15,694 bases of DNA from the NCBI GenBank assembly GCA_012735335.1, contig JAAYHO010000142.1:1-15694 (forward strand), written 5' to 3'. The DNA comes from Gammaproteobacteria bacterium. Lineage in GTDB: Bacteria > Pseudomonadota > Gammaproteobacteria > Pseudomonadales > Pseudomonadaceae. This document shows positions 6,437 through 13,675 of this stretch, in pieces. The notes below the pieces were generated by a model, which saw nothing but the letters and a program-made list of their open reading frames with translations, was not told where the DNA came from and made no database searches. How positions within the stretch are numbered: the first letter of the stretch is position 1; every line of letters starts with the position of its first letter. Made by a program: the position numbers and the translations under genes.

Positions 6437-7540
6437 ATGAAGCCTGTGCTCAATGCACTGACTCTGGTAGTGGTTGCCGGGGGACTGAGCGGTTGCGGTT
6501 ATCTGTTTGGTGAAGATGGATACTTCCGTGACCGTGGTTCGGATTACCAGCAGGCGGTAGTTGAGCCGCGCATGACGGTGCCGAGCGAACTGCAAAGCAA
6601 GCCTATTGGCGACCTGCTGCCGGTTCCGGGCCAGATCAGCGCCGGGGGTAGCGGCAAATTCCAGGTGCCGCGCCCGCAGGGGTTGAATATCGGTCTCAAC
6701 ACCAGTGATTTTTCCCTGCAGCAGAATGGCGGCGAGCGCTGGTTGCTGGCGCAGCATGCCCCGGCGAGCCTGTGGCCCAGGGTGCGACAGTTCCTGACCG
6801 AGTACCGGGTACCGGTTGAGCGGGAGTCGGCCACCCTCGGTGAGATTGAAACGGCCTGGCTGGTTTATGACGACAATGCGGATAACGCTCTGTTGCGTCG
6901 GGTTGCCCCGGCCGTAGGTACCAACCGTCGTATCGAAGGCACCGAACAGCGCTTCCGTCTGCGGGTTGAGCCCGGCGTCCAGTCCGGCACCAGTGAAATC
7001 AAGGTGTTGCAGAGTCAGCGCAGTGCCGGCAGCAGCCACGACAAGTGGCCGAACAATTCGGACAACTCCAATCTTGAGCGGGCCGTCCTGGCTGAGCTGG
7101 AAAGCTATCTGAACCAGAGTGGTGGAGCGGACTCGGTGGTGCTGTCCACTGTTGACGAGGCGCCCGCCGCACGGCGCAGCTCGCTGGATCAGGACGGCGC
7201 CGGCAACCCGGTACTGAATATCCATACCGACTTCAACCGCGCCTGGGCAGCGGTAGGCCAGGCACTGGCCAGTGCTGATATCCGTGTGGATGACCTGAAC
7301 CGCACGGCAGGGGTGTACTACGTTAACCCGCAGCAGAGCGCCGAGACGGACAAGCCGGGCTTCTTCGGGCGCCTGTTCCGCCGGGGCAGCTCCGCCGAAG
7401 CCGAGGTCCAGCGTACCCAGATCCGGCTGACGCCGGTGGCTAACCGGGTGCAGGTCACTGTGGAAGACAGCATCACCACCAGCAGCGATTCCAGCGAGGC
7501 AAGAGCACTGCTCAGCCGGATTCACCAGAACCTGAACTGA
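6437..7540 (+). CDS. bamC: Outer-membrane assembly lipoprotein BamC
   Basis: The BamC (NlpB) lipoprotein subunit of the BAM machine that folds outer-membrane beta-barrel proteins. It is 367 residues here against 344 in E. coli. The signal peptide of residues 1-19 ends in a lipobox LSGC, with lipidated Cys C20. The next segment, with DYQQAVVEPRMTVPSELQ and IGDLLPVP, matches the unstructured 'lasso' that contacts BamD. Two helix-grip domains follow, one with WLLAQHAPASLWPRVRQFL and one with FNRAWAAVGQALASADIRVDD, then TAGVYYV and a hydrophilic linker. The ATG at 6437 is preferred because AAGGA at 6425-6429 sits 7 bases upstream; the ATG at 6431 lies almost on top of that site. The bepA product, encoded earlier in the window, acts on the same machine. 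Confidence 0.93.
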   Translation: MKPVLNALTLVVVAGGLSGCGYLFGEDGYFRDRGSDYQQAVVEPRMTVPSELQSKPIGDLLPVPGQISAGGSGKFQVPRPQGLNIGLNTSDFSLQQNGGERWLLAQHAPASLWPRVRQFLTEYRVPVERESATLGEIETAWLVYDDNADNALLRRVAPAVGTNRRIEGTEQRFRLRVEPGVQSGTSEIKVLQSQRSAGSSHDKWPNNSDNSNLERAVLAELESYLNQSGGADSVVLSTVDEAPAARRSSLDQDGAGNPVLNIHTDFNRAWAAVGQALASADIRVDDLNRTAGVYYVNPQQSAETDKPGFFGRLFRRGSSAEAEVQRTQIRLTPVANRVQVTVEDSITTSSDSSEARALLSRIHQNLN

Positions 7541-7548
7541 GGCGACCG

Positions 7549-8346
7549 TTGCGCTATTGCTCCCTGGGAAGTGGCAGTCGGGGTAACGCCACGCTGGTTG
7601 AATACGGCGATACCCGGCTGCTGATCGATTGCGGCTTCAGCCTGCGGGCGACCGAACAGCGTCTGGCGCAGGCCGGACTTGGCGCAGATCAGTTGAGCGC
7701 CATCCTGGTCACCCATGAGCATTCGGATCATATCAGCGGGGTAGAGCGGCTGGCGCGGCGTTACGGTCTGCCGGTCCATATGACCGCCGGAACCCGGCAG
7801 GGGATGGGCGCGAGCGATCTGCCGGTCGAGTTGCTGCGCTTCGGTGAGTCGATCGATATTGGCGAAATACGCATCACCCCGGTGCCGGTGCCGCATGATG
7901 CCCGGGAACCCAGCCAGTTCATTTTTGACAGCGGCTATCACCGGCTGGGGGTACTGACCGATACCGGCAGCATCACCCCGCTGATCCGGGAAATGTACAG
8001 TGGCCTGGATGCGCTTTTTCTCGAAGCCAACTATGATCCACTGATGCTGGCCAGTGGGCCCTATCCGCGCAGTGTGCAGGCCCGGGTGGGCGGCGCGCTG
8101 GGGCATCTGAGCAATCGGCAGGCCGCCGGGTTGCTGGAATCGATCGACATCGGCAGTCTGCAGCAGATTGTCATCGCCCATATCAGCGAAAAGAACAACC
8201 GGCCGGAGTTGGCCCGTGAAGCGCTGTCCAGTGTGCTGGATGGCTGGGCAGGTCAACTGCAGCTGGCAGTACAGAACCAGGGACTGCCCTGGCAGAGCAT
8301 GACCGAAACGCCCCAACCACAATCCGCCTGTATCGGAATCCGATAA
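7549..8346 (+). CDS. YycJ-like metallo-beta-lactamase-fold hydrolase (TTG start)
   Basis: A 265-residue metallo-beta-lactamase-fold protein of the COG1235/YycJ (WalJ) group. The sequence begins [17 protein letters not shown]. Metal-binding motifs are THEHSDH (H56, H58, D60, H61), VPHDA (H116), TDTG (D138) and IAHISEKNN (H211). Members include 5'-3' exonucleases and mismatch-repair-linked proteins in Firmicutes; the substrate in pseudomonads is not established. The start codon is TTG at 7549. GAGG at 7539-7542 lies 6 bases upstream, overlapping the bamC stop, and no ATG or GTG in this frame preserves the conserved N-terminus. It ends with TAATG, overlapping the purC ATG by one base, so purC translation is probably coupled to it. 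The same neighbours occur in P. aeruginosa (from memory). Confidence 0.88.
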   Translation: MRYCSLGSGSRGNATLVEYGDTRLLIDCGFSLRATEQRLAQAGLGADQLSAILVTHEHSDHISGVERLARRYGLPVHMTAGTRQGMGASDLPVELLRFGESIDIGEIRITPVPVPHDAREPSQFIFDSGYHRLGVLTDTGSITPLIREMYSGLDALFLEANYDPLMLASGPYPRSVQARVGGALGHLSNRQAAGLLESIDIGSLQQIVIAHISEKNNRPELAREALSSVLDGWAGQLQLAVQNQGLPWQSMTETPQPQSACIGIR

Positions 8347-9059
8347 TGGAAAAACGCACAGAACTCTATCGCGGCAAGGCCAAATCCGTTTACGCCACCG
8401 ACGATCCGGATCGCCTGATCCTGCTGTTCCGCAACGACACCTCCGCCTTCGACGGCAAGAGGATCGAACAGCTGGAACGCAAGGGCATGGTCAACAACCG
8501 CTTCAACGCCTTCATCATGCAGAAACTGCAGGACGCGGGCATCCCCACCCAGTTCGACCGGCTGCTGTCCGACACCGAATGCCTGGTCAAGAAACTGGAC
8601 ATGATTCCGGTCGAGTGTGTGGTGCGCAACTATGCCGGTGGCAGCCTGGTCAAGCGCCTGGGCATCGAGGAAGGCACCCCGCTGACGCCGCCGACCTTCG
8701 AGCTGTTCCTCAAGGACGATGCCAAGGGCGACCCCTTCATCAACGAATCCCACGTGGTCACCTTCGGCTGGGCCACCGCCGAACAACTGCAGCGCATGCG
8801 TGAACTGACCTTCAAGGTCAACGATATCCTCAAGCAACTGTTTGATGATGCCGGTCTGCTGCTGGTGGATTTCAAGCTGGAGTTCGGCCTGTACCAGGGC
8901 GAGGTCACACTGGGCGATGAGTTCAGTCCCGATGGCAGCCGTCTGTGGGACAAGCAGACCGGTAAGAAGATGGACAAGGACCGCTTCCGTCAGAACCTCG
9001 GCGGGGTCATCGAAGCCTACGAAGAAGTCGCCCAACGCCTGGGCGTGCCGCTGGCCTGA
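8346..9059 (+). CDS. purC: Phosphoribosylaminoimidazole-succinocarboxamide synthase
   Basis: PurC (SAICAR synthetase) joins CAIR and aspartate using ATP in de novo purine synthesis. The 237-residue length equals that of E. coli PurC. The N-terminal [13 protein letters not shown] is the usual nucleotide-binding start. Both family signatures are visible: [14 protein letters not shown] (residues about 87-100) and [22 protein letters not shown] near the C-terminus is also typical. The ATG at 8346 overlaps the TAA of the preceding gene by one base, with GGAA at 8335-8338 as ribosome binding site. It is the last gene of the likely dapA-bamC-MBL-purC transcript. After it comes a hairpin and a convergent gene. 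Confidence 0.97.
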   Translation: MEKRTELYRGKAKSVYATDDPDRLILLFRNDTSAFDGKRIEQLERKGMVNNRFNAFIMQKLQDAGIPTQFDRLLSDTECLVKKLDMIPVECVVRNYAGGSLVKRLGIEEGTPLTPPTFELFLKDDAKGDPFINESHVVTFGWATAEQLQRMRELTFKVNDILKQLFDDAGLLLVDFKLEFGLYQGEVTLGDEFSPDGSRLWDKQTGKKMDKDRFRQNLGGVIEAYEEVAQRLGVPLA

Positions 9060-9070
9060 TCCATCCAACA

Positions 9071-9104
9071 GGGGCGCCGCTGCAGTGACTGCGAACGGCA
9101 CCCC
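9071..9104. terminator. Possible hairpin terminator after purC
   Basis: GGGGCGCCG (9071-9079) pairs with CGGCACCCC (9096-9104), giving a 9-bp stem with one mismatch. A nested GCAGT/ACTGC palindrome sits in the loop. It lies 12 bases after the purC stop, in the 89-base gap between purC and the convergent dehydrogenase gene. No T tract follows on either strand, so it may stabilise mRNA or work with Rho; true termination is unproven. Confidence 0.35.
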
Positions 9105-9148
9105 GCAATGAGCCCTCCGGCTATGCCTTCAGCGGGGGCGCGCGGCGA

Positions 9149-9907
9149 CTACAGACGCAGACCGCCATCGAGCTCCAGAATCCGGCCGCTGTAGTAGTCG
9201 TTCTCGAACAGGTAGGCCGCCGAGTGGGCGATTTCTTCGGGCTTGCCCATGCGCCGCAGCGGAATGCCGGCGGTCATCTTCTCCAGCGCTTCGGGCTTCA
9301 TGCCGCCGGTCATCTCGGTCTCGATAAACCCCGGCGCAATACCCGCTACGCGGATACCGTAACGCGCCAGCTCCTTGGCCCAGACCACGGTCATCGCCGC
9401 AACACCGGCCTTGGCCGCCGAGTAGTTGGACTGGCCCATATTGCCGGCCCGGGAGATGGAGGAGATATTGATGATCAGTCCACTGCTCTGCAGCTCGACC
9501 ATCTTGGCCGCCACTTCGCGGGTGCACAGGAACACACCGGTCAGGTTGACATCGATTACCGACTGCCACTGGTTCAGCGGCATCTTCTGGATTTCGCCGT
9601 CGCGCACCTTGAGCAGCAGGCCATCGCGCAGAATACCGGCGTTGTTGATCAGGCCATTGATGGTGCCGAAATCCGCCGCCACCTGGGCGACCATGCTGTT
9701 GACCTGCTGCTCGTCGGCGACGTTGCAGATGTAGGCACGGGCATCGCCACCGGCGGCCTTGCAGGCGGCAACGGCTTCATCGAGGCGCTCCTGGCCCAGG
9801 TCCACCAGTGCCAGACGGGCACCGCGCCCGGCCAGATATTCAGCCATCGAGCGGCCCAGGCCCTGACCGCCACCGGTCACGATGATTACGCTGTCTTTCA
9901 GTTGCAT
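9149..9907 (-). CDS. FabG-like short-chain dehydrogenase/reductase
   Basis: A classical SDR of 252 residues. It has the cofactor motif TGGGQGLG (11-18), NNAG (88-91) and the catalytic set N121, S150, Y162 and K166 (YSAAK). The end of the second beta strand is LALVDL with D36, which in classical SDRs usually means NAD(H) is used, unlike NADP(H)-dependent FabG of fatty-acid synthesis. Annotation pipelines would call it 3-oxoacyl-ACP reductase, but the substrate cannot be read from sequence. The ATG at 9907 is chosen because AAGGA lies 7 bases upstream and it directly opens the conserved [12 protein letters not shown]; earlier in-frame starts give an unrelated N-terminus. It is divergent from fxsA. 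I recall a similar gene in this position near groESL in P. aeruginosa. Confidence 0.88.
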   Translation of the reverse strand: MQLKDSVIIVTGGGQGLGRSMAEYLAGRGARLALVDLGQERLDEAVAACKAAGGDARAYICNVADEQQVNSMVAQVAADFGTINGLINNAGILRDGLLLKVRDGEIQKMPLNQWQSVIDVNLTGVFLCTREVAAKMVELQSSGLIINISSISRAGNMGQSNYSAAKAGVAAMTVVWAKELARYGIRVAGIAPGFIETEMTGGMKPEALEKMTAGIPLRRMGKPEEIAHSAAYLFENDYYSGRILELDGGLRL

Positions 9908-9968
9908 GCGGATTTCCTTCATGGATGTGTTTGTTGTTGAGGGAATAAGCATGCAACAAGCGGCGCCT

Positions 9969-9995
9969 ATTATGAATAGCCGATGCACGGGTAAA
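9969..9995 (-). promoter_or_regulatory. Candidate sigma-70 promoter for the SDR gene
   Basis: On the minus strand, TTTACC (9995-9990), a 15-base spacer and CATAAT (9974-9969) resemble a housekeeping promoter with a short spacer. The -10 matches at 5 of 6 positions and the -35 at 4 of 6. The start would be near 9962, about 55 bases before the SDR ATG. Its -35 lies back to back with the sigma-32 -35 of fxsA, four bases away. Confidence 0.3.
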
Positions 9996-9998
9996 GGG

Positions 9999-10027
9999 TT
10001 GAAACTCTGCGGATGCTCCCCATATAA
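9999..10027 (+). promoter_or_regulatory. Sigma-32 (RpoH) heat-shock promoter of fxsA
   Basis: TTGAAA at 9999-10004, a 13-base spacer and CCCCATATAA at 10018-10027 match the sigma-32 consensus (CTTGAAA, 11-16 bases, CCCCATnTA) closely. The start would be near 10034, about 22 bases before the fxsA ATG, with GAGG at 10047-10050. The same core elements and spacer recur before groES. In E. coli, fxsA is also listed in the sigma-32 regulon as I recall, which supports the reading. Confidence 0.75.
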
Positions 10028-10055
10028 ACACTTTGAACCTGTTACTGAGGTGTTC

Positions 10056-10514
10056 ATGCCGCTGTTGCGCATATTGCTGTTGGCCTTCCCGTTGCTTGAG
10101 CTGGCCAGCCTGATTGTTCTGGGTCAGGAGGTCGGGGTCGGCTGGACGCTGTTCTGGGTGTTGTTTACCGGTGTCGCCGGGCTGATGCTGATCCAGCGCA
10201 GTGGCTGGGGCATGCTGCAGCGTCTGCAGCAGCAGATGCTGGTCAATCGCAGCCCCCAGGCGGTGCTCAAATCCGGGATGTGGGGTGTGCTGGCGGGCGT
10301 GCTGCTGGCTTTCCCTGGGCTGGTCAGTGATGCACTGGCAGTGCCCTGCCTGATCATGATGCTGCTGCATCGCGGCGGCGGTTCCGGCCCGGATGATGAC
10401 AACGGTGGTGGTCCACGCACCTACCGGCAGGGGGAGTTCACCATCATCGAAGGTGAGTGGCAGGCCGGTGACCCGCAGCAGCCTGAGGATCCGGGTCGTT
10501 TGAATCGGCCGTGA
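10056..10514 (+). CDS. fxsA: FxsA-family inner-membrane protein
   Basis: A 152-residue FxsA protein. In E. coli, excess FxsA relieves F-plasmid exclusion of phage T7 by sequestering PifA; its normal role is unclear. Three hydrophobic stretches lie near residues 4-23 ([20 protein letters not shown]), 28-48 and 73-105, which fit the family. The segment [19 protein letters not shown] is typical, with the conserved Glu inside the first membrane helix and Gly-Trp before the second. The C-terminal 45 residues are hydrophilic and Gly/Asp-rich. The ATG at 10056 has GAGG 5 bases upstream and gives the correct N-terminus MPLLRILLL. The gene has its own sigma-32 promoter and sits just before groESL, as in enteric bacteria and Pseudomonas. 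Its transcript probably reads into the groES leader. Confidence 0.88.
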   Translation: MPLLRILLLAFPLLELASLIVLGQEVGVGWTLFWVLFTGVAGLMLIQRSGWGMLQRLQQQMLVNRSPQAVLKSGMWGVLAGVLLAFPGLVSDALAVPCLIMMLLHRGGGSGPDDDNGGGPRTYRQGEFTIIEGEWQAGDPQQPEDPGRLNRP

Positions 10515-10531
10515 AAAAAATCATCAGGCAG

Positions 10532-10562
10532 CCCTTGAAATGCGGGAAGTGAACCCCATAAA
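10532..10562 (+). promoter_or_regulatory. Sigma-32 (RpoH) heat-shock promoter of groESL
   Basis: CCCTTGAAA (10532-10540), a 13-base spacer and CCCCATAAA (10554-10562) are close to the sigma-32 consensus. Transcription would start near 10569, leaving a leader of about 135 bases before groES. The -35 core TTGAAA at 10535-10540 and the spacer length are identical to those of the fxsA promoter. I found no convincing housekeeping promoter for groES in the gap. Confidence 0.85.
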
Positions 10563-10580
10563 GGTTGCACGAGATTTACG

Positions 10581-10600
10581 GGCTCTCTATTGCGAGAGCC
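10581..10600 (+). other. Leader hairpin 1 of groES mRNA
   Basis: A perfect 7-bp stem, GGCTCTC (10581-10587) with GAGAGCC (10594-10600), and a 6-base loop TATTGC. It begins about 12 bases after the predicted sigma-32 start, so it would form near the 5' end of the groESL transcript. Such 5' stems often protect heat-shock mRNAs; that role here is inference. Confidence 0.5.
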
Positions 10601-10626
10601 ATGTTGGATTGGGTGCTGAGCGCCCT

Positions 10627-10649
10627 TCAGGCTGCACAGCCTGATTTTT
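10627..10649 (+). terminator. Terminator-like hairpin inside the groES leader
   Basis: A perfect 7-bp stem, TCAGGCT (10627-10633) with AGCCTGA (10638-10644), and a 4-base loop GCAC run directly into five Ts (10645-10649). This is the form of an intrinsic terminator. It lies 113 bases after the fxsA stop and would end fxsA transcripts. It is also downstream of the groES sigma-32 promoter and 55 bases before the groES ATG, so groESL transcripts must pass it. It could be an attenuator or a leaky terminator. Confidence 0.6.
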
Positions 10650-10658
10650 AACCTGGAA

Positions 10659-10675
10659 AGCCGGTACTACCGGCT
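10659..10675 (+). other. Leader hairpin 3 of groES mRNA
   Basis: A perfect 7-bp stem, AGCCGGT (10659-10665) with ACCGGCT (10669-10675), and a 3-base loop ACT. It is followed by TGTTTGCTT and then the ribosome binding site GGGAG at 10690-10694. It lies 9 bases after the T tract of the terminator-like hairpin, so the two could form together. It does not itself cover the ribosome binding site. Confidence 0.45.
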
Positions 10676-10704
10676 GTTTGCTTACTATTGGGAGACTCAA
10701 AACG

Positions 10705-10998
10705 ATGAAAATCCGTCCGTTACACGATCGCGTAGTCGTTCGTCGCAGCGAAGAAGAAACAAAAAGCGCTGGCGGTATCGTTCTGCCTGGCTCTGCAGCT
10801 GAGAAGCCGAACACTGGCGTGGTGATTGCTGTGGGTACCGGGCGCCTGCTGGACAATGGTGAAGTACGTCCCCTGGCTGTGAAGGAAGGTGACAAGGTCG
10901 TATTTGGCCCTTACTCCGGCAGCAGCACCATCAAGATCGATGGTGAAGAGTTGCTGATGATGAGCGAATCCGAAATCTACGGTGTCCTGGAAGGCTGA
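10705..10998 (+). CDS. groES: Co-chaperonin GroES
   Basis: The 97-residue 10-kDa co-chaperonin that caps the GroEL folding chamber as a heptamer in the cytoplasm. [14 protein letters not shown] is the canonical start. The mobile loop at about 16-33 carries the GroEL-binding triad I25-V26-L27 (GGIVLPGSA), at the same positions as in E. coli. The C-terminal strand EIYGVLEG is also typical. The ATG at 10705 has GGGAG 10 bases upstream; an in-frame TTG at 10678 would add nine unsupported residues. groEL follows 46 bases downstream. The gene is under the sigma-32 promoter at 10532-10562 and its leader contains three stable hairpins. Confidence 0.98.
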   Translation: MKIRPLHDRVVVRRSEEETKSAGGIVLPGSAAEKPNTGVVIAVGTGRLLDNGEVRPLAVKEGDKVVFGPYSGSSTIKIDGEELLMMSESEIYGVLEG

Positions 10999-11044
10999 TT
11001 GCCTGCCGGTTGATCCTTAACGAATTCATTGAAGGAAAGTGAAA

Positions 11045-12691
11045 ATGGCTGCTAAAGAAGTACTGTTTGACGTTGCCGCCCGTAACAAGATGCTGGAAGG
11101 TGTGAATACCCTGGCTAACGCGGTCAAATCCACCCTGGGTCCGAAAGGCCGTAACGTACTGATCGAGCGCAGCTTCGGTGCGCCGCTGATCACCAAAGAC
11201 GGCGTTTCCGTTGCCAAGGAAATCGAGCTGAAAGACCGCTTCGAGAACATGGGTGCGCAACTGGTCAAGGACGTTGCTTCCCGTGCCAACGACGACGCCG
11301 GTGACGGTACCACCACTGCTACCGTTCTGGCCCAGGCCATCGTTACCGAAGGTCTGAAGGCTGTTGCCGCCGGCATGAACCCGATGGATCTGAAGCGCGG
11401 TATCGACAAGGCCACCGCTGCCGTTGTTGCCGAGCTGAAGAACCTGGCCAAGCCCTGTGCCGACTCCAAGGCGATTGCCCAGGTAGGCACCATCTCCGCC
11501 AACTCCGACGACTCCATCGGCAGCATCATCGCCGAAGCCATGGATCGCGTTGGCAAGGAAGGTGTGATCACCGTCGAGGAAGGTTCCGGTCTGGAAAACG
11601 AGCTGTCTGTTGTTGAAGGCATGCAGTTCGACCGTGGCTACCTGTCCCCGTACTTCGTCAACACGCCGGACACCATGTCCGCCGAGCTGGATAACCCCTT
11701 CATCCTGCTGGTTGACAAGAAGATCTCCAACATCCGCGAAATGCTGCCGGTACTGGAAGCTGTCGCCAAGGCCGGTCGTCCGCTGATGATCGTTGCCGAA
11801 GACGTTGAAGGCGAAGCCCTGGCTACCCTGGTGGTCAACAACATGCGCGGCATCGTCAAGGTTGCTGCGGTCAAGGCCCCTGGCTTTGGTGATCGTCGCA
11901 AGGCCATGCTGCAGGATATCGCCATCCTGACCGGTGGTACCGTGATCAGCGAAGAAGTCGGCATGAGCCTGGAAACCACTACCCTGGAGCATCTGGGTCA
12001 GGCCAAGCGCGTACAGATCAACAAGGACAACTCCACCGTCATCGATGGTGCCGGTGCCCAGGCTGATATCGAAGCCCGCGTTGCCCAGATCCGCAAGCAG
12101 GTTGAAGAAACCACTTCCGACTACGACAAGGAAAAACTGCAGGAACGTCTGGCCAAGCTGGCTGGCGGTGTTGCGGTAATCAAGGTCGGCGCAGCCACCG
12201 AAGTGGAAATGAAAGAGAAGAAACACCGCGTTGAAGACGCACTGCACGCTACCCGCGCCGCTGTTGAAGAGGGCGTGGTACCTGGCGGTGGTGTGGCTCT
12301 GGTACGTACTCTGGTTGCCTTCGAGAACCTGACCGGTGACAACGAAGACCAGAACGTCGGCATCAAGCTGCTGCGTCGCGCCATTGAAGCACCGCTGCGT
12401 CAGATTGTGGCCAACGCTGGTGAAGAAAGTGCTGTGGTACTGCAAGCGGTCAGCGCTGGCGAAGGTAACTACGGTTACAACGCTGCCACCGGCCAGTACG
12501 GCGACATGATCGAAATGGGTATTCTGGATCCGGCCAAGGTAACCCGTAGCGCGCTGCAGGCCGCTGCTTCCGTTGCCAGCCTGATGATCACTACCCAGGC
12601 GATGATCGCCGAGCTGCCGCAGGAAGCAGCACCCGCGATGCCTGATATGGGCGGCATGGGTGGAATGGGTGGCATGGGCGGCATGATGTAA
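11045..12691 (+). CDS. groEL: Chaperonin GroEL
   Basis: The 548-residue 60-kDa chaperonin that folds proteins in an ATP-driven double ring of 14 subunits in the cytoplasm; the length equals E. coli GroEL. ATP-site residues are in place: LGPKGRNV, D52 (ITKDG), the DGTTTATV loop with D87, GGGVALVR, and the Asp of VEDALHATR (D398 in E. coli). Hydrophobic apical residues in the substrate- and GroES-binding helices look normal. The C-terminus has the flexible GGM repeat tail, [13 protein letters not shown]. The ATG at 11045 has GAAGGA 8 bases upstream. It forms one operon with groES and ends in a strong terminator. Codon choice is highly biased, as expected for an abundant protein. Confidence 0.99.
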   Translation: MAAKEVLFDVAARNKMLEGVNTLANAVKSTLGPKGRNVLIERSFGAPLITKDGVSVAKEIELKDRFENMGAQLVKDVASRANDDAGDGTTTATVLAQAIVTEGLKAVAAGMNPMDLKRGIDKATAAVVAELKNLAKPCADSKAIAQVGTISANSDDSIGSIIAEAMDRVGKEGVITVEEGSGLENELSVVEGMQFDRGYLSPYFVNTPDTMSAELDNPFILLVDKKISNIREMLPVLEAVAKAGRPLMIVAEDVEGEALATLVVNNMRGIVKVAAVKAPGFGDRRKAMLQDIAILTGGTVISEEVGMSLETTTLEHLGQAKRVQINKDNSTVIDGAGAQADIEARVAQIRKQVEETTSDYDKEKLQERLAKLAGGVAVIKVGAATEVEMKEKKHRVEDALHATRAAVEEGVVPGGGVALVRTLVAFENLTGDNEDQNVGIKLLRRAIEAPLRQIVANAGEESAVVLQAVSAGEGNYGYNAATGQYGDMIEMGILDPAKVTRSALQAAASVASLMITTQAMIAELPQEAAPAMPDMGGMGGMGGMGGMM

Positions 12692-12718
12692 TCGCCGACC
12701 CGGCTGACCACGCCAGTC

Positions 12719-12755
12719 AAAAACCCCGGTACGGATTTCCGTACCGGGGTTTTTT
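12719..12755. terminator. Strong bidirectional terminator between groEL and psd
   Basis: A perfect 11-bp stem, CCCCGGTACGG (12724-12734) with CCGTACCGGGG (12739-12749), and a 4-base loop ATTT. It is flanked by five As on the left and six Ts on the right, so it can end groESL transcripts on the plus strand and psd transcripts on the minus strand. It lies 28 bases after the groEL stop. Confidence 0.95.
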
Positions 12756-12811
12756 GTTGTCTGCCGGTCAGGGTTGCCCGGGGCAGGCACCGCTACGCCC
12801 CAGGCTCTGAC

Positions 12812-13663
12812 TTATACCAGCTTCTCACCCATTTTATGCCCCATGCGCACCAGGCTTCCGGCGTTCAGCAGCTCATCCCACCTGGCCTTGCCAGGGGCGA
12901 ACAGCACGATGGCGGTGGAGCCCAGCTTGAAGCGTCCCAGTTCGGCACCGCGCTCTAGTACCGGCGCGCTCTGGCCGTAGACTTCGCTGCGTACCCGCCG
13001 CTGCGGTGGAGCCACCAGCCCGGCCCAGACGGTTTCGATCGAGGCGACAATCATCGCACCGACCAGCACCACAGCCATGGGGCCGGCTTCGGTATCGAAC
13101 AGACACACGACCCGCTCGTTGCGGGCAAACAGGGCAGGGACATTTTCTGCGGTGGTCTGGTTGACCGAGAACAGTTTGCCGGGCACGTGGATCATCTCGC
13201 GCAGGGTGCCGGTCAAGGGCATATGCACCCGGTGATAGTCACGGGGTGACAGGTAGACAGTGGCGAACTCGCCACCCTGAAACTGCGCGGCATGTTCCGG
13301 GTTGCCGCCCAGCAGTTCCAGCACGCTGTAGCTGTGCCCCTTGGCCTGGAAGATGCGGCCATGCTCGATACGTCCCAGCTGGCTGATGGTCCCGTCGGCC
13401 GGACACAGGATGCTCTGCTGGTCGCTATCCAGTGGTCGGGCGTCGGGCAGCAGGGCGCGGGTGAAGAAGTCGTTGAAGCAGGGGTAGGCGGTCGGGTCCT
13501 GCTCCACTGCCTGGCTCATGTCCACCTGATAGCGCTTGACGAACCAGGTGATGAAGGGATTCTTGACCCAGTCCCAGGTGCACTCGGCCAGGCATCCCGC
13601 CAGGCGGGACAGCAGGTGATGGGGCAGCAGGTACTGGGACAGGATGAATAAACGATCACGCAT
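12812..13663 (-). CDS. psd: Phosphatidylserine decarboxylase proenzyme
   Basis: Psd decarboxylates phosphatidylserine to phosphatidylethanolamine, the main membrane lipid, at the inner membrane. It is a pyruvoyl enzyme of 283 residues. The self-cleavage motif is LGST (247-250): cutting between G248 and S249 makes the beta and alpha chains and turns S249 into the pyruvoyl group. The other two members of the processing triad are D90 (CPADGT) and H147 (DYHRVHMP), at the E. coli positions. FNDFFTRALLPDARP and HVPGKLFSVN are also family stretches. The ATG at 13663 has GAGG about 10 bases upstream. It lies 12 bases after the rhodanese gene on the same strand, so the two share a transcript that ends at the groEL-psd terminator. 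Confidence 0.96.
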   Translation of the reverse strand: MRDRLFILSQYLLPHHLLSRLAGCLAECTWDWVKNPFITWFVKRYQVDMSQAVEQDPTAYPCFNDFFTRALLPDARPLDSDQQSILCPADGTISQLGRIEHGRIFQAKGHSYSVLELLGGNPEHAAQFQGGEFATVYLSPRDYHRVHMPLTGTLREMIHVPGKLFSVNQTTAENVPALFARNERVVCLFDTEAGPMAVVLVGAMIVASIETVWAGLVAPPQRRVRSEVYGQSAPVLERGAELGRFKLGSTAIVLFAPGKARWDELLNAGSLVRMGHKMGEKLV

Positions 13664-13675
13664 GGGGTAACAGCC

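Noticed and set aside
5876..7525. Long minus-strand open frame (549 codons) across dapA and bamC
   Set aside because: It spans the intergenic region and two certain genes on the opposite strand, and has no domain or ribosome binding site I can support.
10683..10688. TACTAT as a housekeeping -10 box for groES downstream of the leader hairpins
   Set aside because: Transcription would start inside the ribosome binding site (10690-10694), and no -35 element lies at the right distance.
10931..12790. Very long minus-strand open frame (619 codons) opposite groEL
   Set aside because: groEL is unmistakable on the other strand. The antisense frame is open because of biased codon use, reads through the terminator hairpin, and is rich in low-complexity Gly, Gln and His.
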